A stretch of DNA of 64,000 nucleotides from Azospirillum agricola. Its GTDB lineage: Bacteria; Pseudomonadota; Alphaproteobacteria; Azospirillales; Azospirillaceae. Where the stretch lies: the NCBI RefSeq assembly GCF_017876095.1, contig NZ_JAGINM010000008.1, forward strand, positions 186,001 to 250,000, written 5' to 3'. The translations under genes were made by a program, and so were the position numbers. The notes beneath the pieces are model-generated. The model saw nothing but the letters and a program-made list of their open reading frames with translations. It was not told where the DNA came from and ran no database searches. This document shows, in pieces, positions 39,845 through 48,722 of the stretch; the stretch's first letter is position 1, and each line of letters begins with the position of its first letter.

Positions 39845-42800
39845 ATGACCGCCCCCAGCATGCCCCATCAGGACGACAGCGAGACGCTCGGCGCAACCCC
39901 CGGAATCGACGAGATCCTGGGCGGCGGAGGCTCCATGGGCGCCATGATGCGCGCCTTCGATTGGCGCGCCACGCCGCTCGGCCCGCCCGAGGATTGGCCG
40001 CAGAGCCTGAAGATCGTCGTCCGCATCATGCTGACCTCGCGCTACGCGATGTGGATGGGGTGGGGGCCGGAGCAGACCTTCCTGTACAACGACGCCTACC
40101 GGCCGACGCTTGGCATCAAGCAGGACCGCTCGCTCGGCCAGCCGGCGCCGGTGGTGTGGGCCGAGATCTGGGACGTCATCGGGCCGCGCATCGAACGGGT
40201 GCTGCGCACCGGCGAGGCCACCTGGGACGAGGCGCTGATGCTGTTCCTGGAGCGCAGCGGCTACCCGGAGGAGACCTACCACACCTTCTCCTACGGACCG
40301 GTTCCCGGCGACGGCGGCGGCATCGCCGGCATGCTCTGCGTGGTGACCGAGGAAACCGAGCGGGTGATCGGCGAGCGGCGCCTGCGGGCGTTGCGCGAAC
40401 TCGGCGCGGCGCTGGGGGGAACCAACACGCTGGACGAGATCTTCGCCGCCTTCGCCGGTCTGACCGGGGTGCTGGACCGCGATCTGCCCTTCTCCCTGGT
40501 CTATCTGTTCGACGAGGCCGGCGAACGGGCGCGGCTGGTCGGCCGCACCGGCTTCGGGGGCGACCACCCGGCGGCTCCCGACAGCTTGCCGCTGAGCGGG
40601 GAGAGTCCCTGGCCGGTGGCGGAGCTGCTGGCGCGCGGCGGGCCGGTGCTGGTCGAGAATCTGGGCGCGCGCTTTCCCGGCCTGCCCTGCGGCGCGTGGG
40701 ACACGCCGCCGCGCCAGGCGGTGGCGGTGCCGATCGCCCAGCAGGGGCAGGAGCGGCCGGCCGGCGTGCTGATCGCCGGCCTCAACCCCTACCGGCCGCA
40801 CACCCCCGATTACGCCGGCTTCATCGGGCTGGTGGCCGGGCAGATCGCCTCGGCGGTCGCCAACGCCCAGGCCTATGAGGAGGAACGCCGGCGGGCCGAG
40901 GCGCTGGCCGCCATCGACCGCGCTAAGACAGCCTTCTTCTCCAACGTCAGCCACGAGTTCCGCACCCCGCTGACCCTGATGATGAGCCCGATCGAGGAGG
41001 TGTTGTCCCGTCCCGCCGGGGTGATCGGCGAGCAGGACCGCAGCCTGCTGGAGGTGGCGCACCGCAACAGCCTGCGGCTGCTGCGGCTGGTCAACGCGCT
41101 GCTCGACTTCAGCCGGGTCGAGGCCGGGCGGGTCCAGGCGTCCTTCGAGCCGATCGCTCTCGCCGAATTCACGGCGGAGCTGGCCAGCAACTTCCGCTCG
41201 GCCTGCGAACGGGCCGGGCTGACGCTGACCGTCGTGTGCCCGCCCCTGGCCGAACCGGTCTGGGTCGACCGCGACCTGTGGGAGAAGATCGTCCTCAACC
41301 TGCTGTCGAACGCCTTCAAATACACGCTGGAGGGCGGCATCCGGGTCGCGCTGGCGATGGAGGGCATGCGCGTCGCCTTCAGCGTCCAGGACAGCGGCGT
41401 CGGCATTCCGGAGGCCGAGCTGCCCCGCGTCTTCGAGCGCTTCCACCGCATCGAGGGCCAGCAGGGCCGCACCCACGAGGGCAGCGGCATCGGGCTGGCG
41501 CTGGTCAACGAACTGGTCAGGCTGCATGGCGGCGCCATCGCGGTGGAGAGCGCGGAGGGGCAGGGAAGCCGCTTCACCGTCACGCTGCCGCTGGGCAGCG
41601 CCCATCTGCCGGCCGACCGGCTGCGCGCCGAGCGTCCGCGCGTCTCGACCGCCGTCGGCGCCGAGGCCTTCGTCGAGGAGGCCCTGCGCTGGCTGCCCGA
41701 GGAGGCGCGCGGCGGGCCGGTGGCGATGGATCTGGCCGACCTGCCGGCCGCCGACCAGGCGGCGCGCGTGCTGATCGCCGACGACAACGCCGACATGCGG
41801 GAGTACATGCAACGGCTGCTCGGCAACCGCCACGCCGTGAAGGTCGCCGGCGACGGCGCCGCCGCGCTGGAGCTGATCCGCGCGTGGCGGCCCGATCTGG
41901 TGCTGTCCGACGTGATGATGCCGCGGCTCGACGGGTTCGGCCTGTTGAAGGCGATCCGCGAGGACGGGGCGTTGCGCGACCTGCCGGTGATCCTGGTTTC
42001 CGCCCGCGCCGGCGAGGAGGCGAGCGTCGAGGGGCTGTCGGCCGGGGCCGACGATTATCTGGTGAAGCCCTTCTCGGCGCGTGAGCTGATCGCGCGGGTC
42101 GACGGCGCCCTGGCGCTGGCCCGCGTCCGCCGCGAGGGCGAGGAGCATCTGCGCCAGCTCAACGAGACGCTGGAGCAGCGCGTCCTTCTCGCCGTCGCCG
42201 AGCGCGAGAAGGCCGAGATCCAGCTCCGCCAGGCCCAGAAGATGGAGGCCATCGGCCGTCTGACCGGCGGCGTCGCCCATGACTTCAACAATCTGCTCCA
42301 GGTCGTCAGCGGCAACCTCCAGCTTCTGGGGAAGGACATCGCCGGCAACCCGCGCGCCGAGCACCGGCTGCGCAACGCGCTGAGCGGGGTGACGCGCGGG
42401 GCGAAGCTGGCCTCCTACCTGCTGGCCTTCGCCCGGCGCCAGCCGCTGGAGCCCAAGGCGGTCAATCTCGGCCGGCTGATCCGCGCGCTCGACGACATGC
42501 TGCGCCGCGCGCTGGGCGAGGAGGTCGAGATCGAGACCGTCGTCGCCGGCGGCCTGTGGAACACGCTGGTCGACCCGACCCAGGTCGAGAACGCGCTGCT
42601 GAACCTCGCCATCAACGCGCGCGACGCCATGGACGGGCGGGGGCGCCTGACCATCGAGGCCGGCAACGCCTTCCTCGACGACGCCTACGCCGCCAGGCAC
42701 GAGGAGGTGGTGGCCGGCCAGTACGTCATGCTGGCCGTGACCGACACCGGCTGCGGCATGGCGCCGGAGGTGATGGAGCGGGTCTTCGAGCCCTTCTTCA

Positions 42801-43777
42801 CCACCAAGCCGGAGGGGCAGGGCACCGGCCTCGGCCTCAGCATGATCTACGGCTTCGTCAAGCAGTCGGGTGGCCACATCAAGCTGTACAGCGAGGTCGG
42901 GCAGGGGACGACGATCCGCCTCTACCTGCCGCGCGTCCGCCAGGAGGAGGACATCGCCGCCGAGACCGACAGCGGCCCGGTGACCGGCGGGGCCGAGACG
43001 GTGCTGGTGGTGGAGGACGACCCCGACGTCCGCGCCACGGTGATCGAGCTGCTGACCGACCTCGGCTACCGCGTGCTGAAGGCCAAGGACGCGCAGAGCG
43101 CGCTGGCGATCGTCGAGAGCGGGATGCCGATCGACCTGCTGTTCACCGACGTGGTGATGCCGGGGCCGCTGCGCAGCCCCGAGCTGGCCCGCCGGGCGCG
43201 GGAGCGGCTGCCCAACCTCGCGGTCCTGTTCACCTCCGGCTACACCGAGAACGCCATCGTCCATGGTGGCCGGCTCGACGCCGGGGTCGAGCTGCTGAGC
43301 AAGCCCTACAGCCGCGAGGCGCTGGCCCGCAAGCTTCAGCATGTCCTGCGCAACCAGCGCCAGCGCGGCCAGCCGGCCGGGACCCATCCGCTGCCGGAGC
43401 CGGTGGCGCCGTCGTCCGGCCTGCGCGTCCTGCTGGTCGAGGACGACGAGCTGATCCGTCTGGCGACCACCGACATGCTGGTCGAGCTTGGGCACAGGGT
43501 GGTCGACGTCGGCGATTCGGCCGGAGCGCTGGAAGCGCTTGAGGGCGGGACGGAAGGCGGTCCGTTCGACGTGCTGCTGACCGACGTCAGCCTGCCCGAC
43601 GGTTCCGGCGGCGATCTGGCCGCCACCGCGGTGGGGTTGGTGAAATCCCTCAAGGTGGTGTTCGCCACCGGCCACGACCGTGTGCCGGGCGCCGAGCGGG
43701 TGCCGGGCGCGGTGCTGCTGCGCAAGCCCTACAACGAGCATGATCTGGCGGCGGTGCTGGCGCGGATGGTGGGGTGA
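39845..43777 (+). CDS. Hybrid histidine kinase with two kinase cores and three receivers
   Basis: 1310 residues, no membrane segment. Order: PAS-like N-terminus (about 30-180), GAF-like (about 195-345), kinase core 1 (H-box FFSNVSHEFRTPLTLMM about 369; N-box LNLLSNAFKY about 482), receiver 1 (VLIADDNADMRE about 640; Asp in VLSDVMMP). Kinase core 2 follows (H-box GRLTGGVAHDFNNLLQ about 811; N-box LNLAINARDAM about 918; GTGLGLSM), then receiver 2 (about 1053-1165, Asp in LLFTDVVMP) and receiver 3 (about 1192-1310, Asp in VLLTDVSLP). All phospho-sites look intact. The second core is of the HDFNN type often fused to receivers. Signal and output are unknown. The gene is followed by an exceptionally strong hairpin. 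Confidence 0.92.
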   Translation: MTAPSMPHQDDSETLGATPGIDEILGGGGSMGAMMRAFDWRATPLGPPEDWPQSLKIVVRIMLTSRYAMWMGWGPEQTFLYNDAYRPTLGIKQDRSLGQPAPVVWAEIWDVIGPRIERVLRTGEATWDEALMLFLERSGYPEETYHTFSYGPVPGDGGGIAGMLCVVTEETERVIGERRLRALRELGAALGGTNTLDEIFAAFAGLTGVLDRDLPFSLVYLFDEAGERARLVGRTGFGGDHPAAPDSLPLSGESPWPVAELLARGGPVLVENLGARFPGLPCGAWDTPPRQAVAVPIAQQGQERPAGVLIAGLNPYRPHTPDYAGFIGLVAGQIASAVANAQAYEEERRRAEALAAIDRAKTAFFSNVSHEFRTPLTLMMSPIEEVLSRPAGVIGEQDRSLLEVAHRNSLRLLRLVNALLDFSRVEAGRVQASFEPIALAEFTAELASNFRSACERAGLTLTVVCPPLAEPVWVDRDLWEKIVLNLLSNAFKYTLEGGIRVALAMEGMRVAFSVQDSGVGIPEAELPRVFERFHRIEGQQGRTHEGSGIGLALVNELVRLHGGAIAVESAEGQGSRFTVTLPLGSAHLPADRLRAERPRVSTAVGAEAFVEEALRWLPEEARGGPVAMDLADLPAADQAARVLIADDNADMREYMQRLLGNRHAVKVAGDGAAALELIRAWRPDLVLSDVMMPRLDGFGLLKAIREDGALRDLPVILVSARAGEEASVEGLSAGADDYLVKPFSARELIARVDGALALARVRREGEEHLRQLNETLEQRVLLAVAEREKAEIQLRQAQKMEAIGRLTGGVAHDFNNLLQVVSGNLQLLGKDIAGNPRAEHRLRNALSGVTRGAKLASYLLAFARRQPLEPKAVNLGRLIRALDDMLRRALGEEVEIETVVAGGLWNTLVDPTQVENALLNLAINARDAMDGRGRLTIEAGNAFLDDAYAARHEEVVAGQYVMLAVTDTGCGMAPEVMERVFEPFFTTKPEGQGTGLGLSMIYGFVKQSGGHIKLYSEVGQGTTIRLYLPRVRQEEDIAAETDSGPVTGGAETVLVVEDDPDVRATVIELLTDLGYRVLKAKDAQSALAIVESGMPIDLLFTDVVMPGPLRSPELARRARERLPNLAVLFTSGYTENAIVHGGRLDAGVELLSKPYSREALARKLQHVLRNQRQRGQPAGTHPLPEPVAPSSGLRVLLVEDDELIRLATTDMLVELGHRVVDVGDSAGALEALEGGTEGGPFDVLLTDVSLPDGSGGDLAATAVGLVKSLKVVFATGHDRVPGAERVPGAVLLRKPYNEHDLAAVLARMVG

Positions 43778-43793
43778 TCGCTGTCCTCACGTC

Positions 43794-43842
43794 GCATCCC
43801 CCCGCCCCTCCCGCGCCGGAAGGGGGAGGGGCGGGGGGATGC
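43794..43842. terminator. Very strong hairpin after the double kinase
   Basis: Perfect 19-base arms (starting GCATCCCCCCGCCCC) with an 11-base loop. It lies between the stop of the plus-strand kinase and the stop of the convergent small gene. No T-run follows on either strand, so it may act as an mRNA 3' stabiliser as well as a terminator. Confidence 0.65.
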
Positions 43843-43854
43843 CTCTCCAGGCCC

Positions 43855-44085
43855 TCAGCCGGTCCCCGGCTGGGCCGAGCCGTCGATCTCCTCGGCGCGG
43901 CGGCGCAGTTCGTCCGCCGACAGGCCGGCCGGCGTGGCGTCCTGGAGCGTGCCGTCGCCGGGCGTGCGGCGCATGTCCTCGCGCGGCGAGCGCTCGCCGG
44001 CCGGAGTCTCGTCCTTCGGCGTCGGCGCCGCGGCCTGATCGGAACCCTGTTCGGGGGAGGAACGTTCAACGGGCGTGTCGGTCAT
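43855..44085 (-). CDS. Small disordered acidic protein, hypothetical
   Basis: 76 residues, rich in Pro, Glu, Asp, Ser and Thr and without hydrophobic segments, so probably disordered. A short helical stretch [15 protein letters not shown] is near the end. A GAGGA site lies 5 bases before the ATG on the minus strand, which supports translation. It is divergent from gltA and convergent with the kinase. I do not recognise the family. Confidence 0.55.
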   Translation of the reverse strand: MTDTPVERSSPEQGSDQAAAPTPKDETPAGERSPREDMRRTPGDGTLQDATPAGLSADELRRRAEEIDGSAQPGTG

Positions 44086-44305
44086 GATGTCCTCGTGCTA
44101 TTCTTTCCCCCATCCAACCGCGCCGGCGGCTCCGGGGTTCCATCACGGCTCCCCGTCCTTTCGCGCGGGTGGATCAAACGCAGGAAACCCGGCCGCAAGA
44201 ACCCGGCCGCATAAACCCGGCGGCGCAAGCCAGGGTCCGTTCGCGCCCCGCGCGCGGACGGACCGACACGCCAAGGGCCGACCAGCCAAGGAGAGTGAGA
44301 AGGTC

Positions 44306-45637
<1,332 letters not shown>

Positions 45638-45710
45638 GCCACGTCTCTTCCAGTCTCCCTCCCCCTTTCCCCAGGGGGAGAGGGGGCAGGCCGGATGGAA
45701 GGCGGGCGCC

Positions 45711-46724
45711 GTGACGGACGGCGTGCAGTTGGGCCTGTCGGTCGCCGTGGTGGCGGTGGCCGGCGCCACGCCGCGCGTGGTGACGGTGCGCAGCGGGTTC
45801 GAGATTCCGCCGGAGCACCGGCGGGGCGACGAGCCGTTGCCGCACCGGGACGCCCTGCCGGGCGCGCCCTTCGACCCGGCGCGCTTCCGCACCTTGCAGG
45901 ACGGCGTGCGCGCGGTGGCCGAGGGGCTGTCCGGCCTGTCGCTGCGCTACGTCGAGCAGCTCTACACCTTCGGCGACCGCTTCCGCGACCCGCACGAGCT
46001 GTTCGGCGGCCCGCGCTCGGTCGTGGTCGGCTATCTGGCGCTGGTCCGCGACGGGCCGCTGGGCGGCGGGACGGCGGCGGACTGGAGCAATCTCTACGAC
46101 CATTTCCCATGGGAGGACTGGCGCGACCAGCGTCCGTCCCTGATCGACGGGGTGATCGAGCCGGCCCTGCGCGGCTGGGTCGCCGCCGCCGGGGATCCCG
46201 GCGCCCGCGCCCGGCGCGGCGAACGGACGCAGCTCGCCTTCGGGCTGGAAGGCGCCGAGTGGGACATGGAGCGGGTGCTGGAGCGCTACGAGCTGCTCTA
46301 CGAGGCCGGTCTGGTGGTCGAATCCTTCCGCGACCGCGATCTGGCGGCGCGCCGGGCCGATGTTCCGCCGCCGGGCGGTCCGATGCCGCGCGCGCTCGGC
46401 CGGCCGATGGCGCGCGACGGGCGGCGCATCCTGGCGACCGCGCTGGAGCGGCTGCGCGGCAAGCTGAAATACCGCCCCATCGTGTTCGAGCTGCTGCCGC
46501 CGGTCTTCACCCTGCACCAGCTCCAGCGCGTGGTCGAGGCGCTGTCGGGCGAGCGCGTCCACAAGCAGAATTTCCGCCGCATGATGATCTCCGGCGGGCT
46601 GGTCGAGCCGACCGGCCAGTTCGAGAGCCAGACCGGCGGCCGTCCCGCCGAGCTTCACCGTTTCCGCCGGCAGGCGATCCACGAACGCACCAGCGCCGGG
46701 GCGATTCCTTCGGCCGGCGGTTGA
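45711..46724 (+). CDS. Nudix-like / winged-helix regulator (NrtR-type, alphaproteobacterial NAD regulator)
   Basis: 337 residues from GTG 45711 (GGATGGAAGG upstream). The N-terminal half resembles a Nudix domain (GLSVAVVAVAG, RYVEQLYTFGDR, VVVGYLALV), with only a degenerate Nudix box, so catalysis is unlikely. The C-terminal part (about 245-325) is a winged helix of the NrtR type: LKYRPIVFELLPPVFTLHQLQ and KQNFRRMMISGGLVEPTG. NrtR proteins control NAD synthesis and bind ADP-ribose. No NAD biosynthesis gene is in the window, so its target is elsewhere or is not NAD genes. Confidence 0.8.
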   Translation: MTDGVQLGLSVAVVAVAGATPRVVTVRSGFEIPPEHRRGDEPLPHRDALPGAPFDPARFRTLQDGVRAVAEGLSGLSLRYVEQLYTFGDRFRDPHELFGGPRSVVVGYLALVRDGPLGGGTAADWSNLYDHFPWEDWRDQRPSLIDGVIEPALRGWVAAAGDPGARARRGERTQLAFGLEGAEWDMERVLERYELLYEAGLVVESFRDRDLAARRADVPPPGGPMPRALGRPMARDGRRILATALERLRGKLKYRPIVFELLPPVFTLHQLQRVVEALSGERVHKQNFRRMMISGGLVEPTGQFESQTGGRPAELHRFRRQAIHERTSAGAIPSAGG

Positions 46725-46841
46725 AACCGGAGGGCGGCCACGCCTTTTTATTGGAAAAGGGCGGGGCGCGGCATTGGGCGCTGTTGTCAACGGGCGGCCG
46801 GGGGCCGATACTGCGGGCATGGTTCTCTTATCGGATTGTCA

Positions 46842-47489
46842 ATGTCGCTCCGCATTCTGATCGCCGACGACCACCCGCTGATGCGCACCGCGCTGACCCA
46901 GACCATCGGGCAGGCGATGGCCGGCGCCGAGATCCTGGAGGTCTCCCGGTTCGACCAGATCAAGCCGGTGCTGGAAGCCGGGGAGGCGGCCGACGTCATC
47001 CTGCTCGACCTGCACATGCCGGGGATGAGCGGGCTGATCGGGCTGATGATGCTGCGCGCCGAGCATCCGGCGATCCCGGTGATCGTCGTCTCGGCGTCGG
47101 AGGATCCGGTGACGGTCCAGCGCGCCATCGATTACGGCGCCTCGGGCTTCGTGCCCAAATCGGCGCCCAACACCCAGATCGTCGAGGCGATCAACGCCGT
47201 GCTGGAGGGCGAGCTGTGGCTGCCGGTGATCAGCGGCGGGCATGACGCCGACGCCCCCGACCCGGCCCAGCGCGCCGCGACCCTGACGCCGCAGCAGCTC
47301 CGCGTGCTGGCCGGCATCGCCGAGGGCAAGCTGAACAAGCAGATCGCCTACGAGATGAACGTCGCCGAGACGACGGTGAAGGCGCATGTGACGACGATCC
47401 TGCGCAAGCTGGGCGTGCTGACCCGCACCCAGGCGGCGGTGCTGGCGAGCCAGCTCGCCCTGTCCCCGACCCCGCCGCCTGTGGAGTGA
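46842..47489 (+). CDS. LuxR/NarL-family response regulator
   Basis: 215 residues. A receiver domain (about 1-120: ILIADDHPLMR, Asp in VILLDLHMPGMSG near 55, Lys in FVPKSA) precedes a GerE helix-turn-helix (about 145-205: LTPQQLRVLAGIAEGKLNKQ, TVKAHVTTILRKLGV). No kinase gene is adjacent, so it is an orphan; the hybrid kinases in the window are possible partners only through an HPt protein. The ATG at 46842 is preferred over TTG 46836. Confidence 0.92.
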   Translation: MSLRILIADDHPLMRTALTQTIGQAMAGAEILEVSRFDQIKPVLEAGEAADVILLDLHMPGMSGLIGLMMLRAEHPAIPVIVVSASEDPVTVQRAIDYGASGFVPKSAPNTQIVEAINAVLEGELWLPVISGGHDADAPDPAQRAATLTPQQLRVLAGIAEGKLNKQIAYEMNVAETTVKAHVTTILRKLGVLTRTQAAVLASQLALSPTPPPVE

Positions 47490-47500
47490 GAGGGCCGGCC

Positions 47501-47833
47501 ATGCTGATCATGGTCGCCGGCGCCTACCGTTCCGGCGGTGCCGACGCGGCGCGGCGCGCCGCCAACCTGCGGATTCTGAACGAGGCGGCGCTGGCCGTGT
47601 TCCGGTGCGGGCACATTCCGCTCATCGGCGTCAACGCGGCGTTGCCGATCATCGAGGCCGCCGGGGAAGATTCCTACGACGCGATCATGATGCCGGTGTC
47701 GCTGGCGCTGGCCGACCGTTGCGACGCCTGCCTGCGCGTCGGCGGCCCGTCGCGGGGGGCCGACGCGGAGGTCGAGCGGTTCCGGGCGCGCGGCCTTCCG
47801 GTGTTCCTCCGCGTCGAGGACATCCCGTGCTGA
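47501..47833 (+). CDS. DUF4406-type small protein
   Basis: 110 residues. MLIMVAGAYRSGG, the NEAALAVFRCGHIPLIG stretch and AIMMPVSLALADRCDACLRVGG resemble DUF4406 proteins, which have a nucleoside deoxyribosyltransferase-like fold. Biochemical role is unknown. The start is 11 bases after the response regulator stop, so the two are probably co-transcribed. Confidence 0.7.
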   Translation: MLIMVAGAYRSGGADAARRAANLRILNEAALAVFRCGHIPLIGVNAALPIIEAAGEDSYDAIMMPVSLALADRCDACLRVGGPSRGADAEVERFRARGLPVFLRVEDIPC

Positions 47834-47852
47834 CGCCTCCCCGCCTGCCCCG

Positions 47853-48116
47853 TCACGCCTTCGCGGTTTGGGCCGGTGAACGCCTGGAGCGGGCCCGCGC
47901 ATACCCCACGATCGTCAGAAGCAGCCAGACGGACTGCGACATGAAGGACGGCAGGTTGAAGTCGTAGATCAGCGAATAGAGGATCGCCAGGGCGCCGGCC
48001 GCGTTGAGAAACGCGTAAAGATTGTCCTCGACCTTCAGCTTTCCCAGTTGAAGCAGGCCGTAGGCCGCCAGATAGGCGGCAACTCCGATCAGTCCGACGA
48101 TGTTGGCGGGGGTCAT
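47853..48116 (-). CDS. CBU_0592-type small membrane protein
   Basis: 87 residues with three membrane segments (about 4-22, 35-52 and 60-75). The NLYAFLNAAGALAILYSLIYDFNLPSF region is the recognisable part of the CBU_0592 family, of unknown function. It is convergent with the DUF4406 gene and divergent from the RiPP precursor gene, with about 260 bases between the two starts. Confidence 0.72.
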   Translation of the reverse strand: MTPANIVGLIGVAAYLAAYGLLQLGKLKVEDNLYAFLNAAGALAILYSLIYDFNLPSFMSQSVWLLLTIVGYARARSRRSPAQTAKA

Positions 48117-48374
48117 CGCGTGGTTCCCCAGGCGTGGTCAGCGGGTTCCAGCATCACATTTTTCCCCGTCCGGAGGAAAGGGGCGTCTGCCATGGCGGCC
48201 GTGGCCGCCTGGACCGGACGGACCGTTCCCGTGGCGCGGTCCGATCGGTTTGAGACGGGCGGGCAAGTTTCTGGGACGGGCCGGAGGGTGGTCGGGCCGG
48301 GCGGCGGCTACTGTTTCCCTGGCGCGCGACGCGCTTCGGCGCGGCGGCAACCAGCAAGCAAGGAAGGCTTCATC

Positions 48375-48680
48375 ATGACCGGAACGCCCCACCCCCTGAC
48401 GTCCATTCTCGCGAAGTCACAGACGGATCCATCGTTCCGCGAGCGCCTTCTGGCGGATCCCGCCGCCACGCTCGCGGCCGAAGGCATGGCCGTGCCGCCG
48501 GGGCTCACCGTCGCGGTGGTCGAGGACACCGCCACCAAGACCCATCTGGTTCTGCCCCCCGCGACACCCGACGGCGTGCTGTCCGATCGGGAACTCGACG
48601 GCGTGGCCGGCGGAGTCTTCGGTCCCGGAGGGATCTGGGGCGATGGGCCCATGCTCGGCTTCAGAAGCCGGTTTCCGTAA
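48375..48680 (+). CDS. NHLP-family RiPP precursor peptide
   Basis: 101 residues. Residues about 10-80 match the nitrile-hydratase-like leader peptide family: DPSFRERLLADPAATLAAEG, VPPGLTVAVVEDTATKTHLV, and the terminal LSDRELDGVAGG, ending in the double-Gly cleavage site. About 21 residues follow as a putative core, rich in Gly, Pro and aromatics (FGPGGIWGDGPMLGF...) with one Ser and no Cys or Thr. An AGGAAGG site is about 9 bases before the ATG. No radical-SAM, LanM, YcaO or ABC peptidase gene is in the window. The leader call is strong by pattern; that the peptide is modified and exported is inference. Confidence 0.8.
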   Translation: MTGTPHPLTSILAKSQTDPSFRERLLADPAATLAAEGMAVPPGLTVAVVEDTATKTHLVLPPATPDGVLSDRELDGVAGGVFGPGGIWGDGPMLGFRSRFP

Positions 48681-48722
48681 GCCGGTCGCTTCCGTAAACT
48701 GGTCGGCGGCGGCGGCCCGGCC

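Noticed and set aside
39734..43741. A 1335-codon open frame on the minus strand
   Set aside because: It mirrors the double kinase gene. No domain, signal or ribosome site supports it, while the plus-strand frame has complete motifs.
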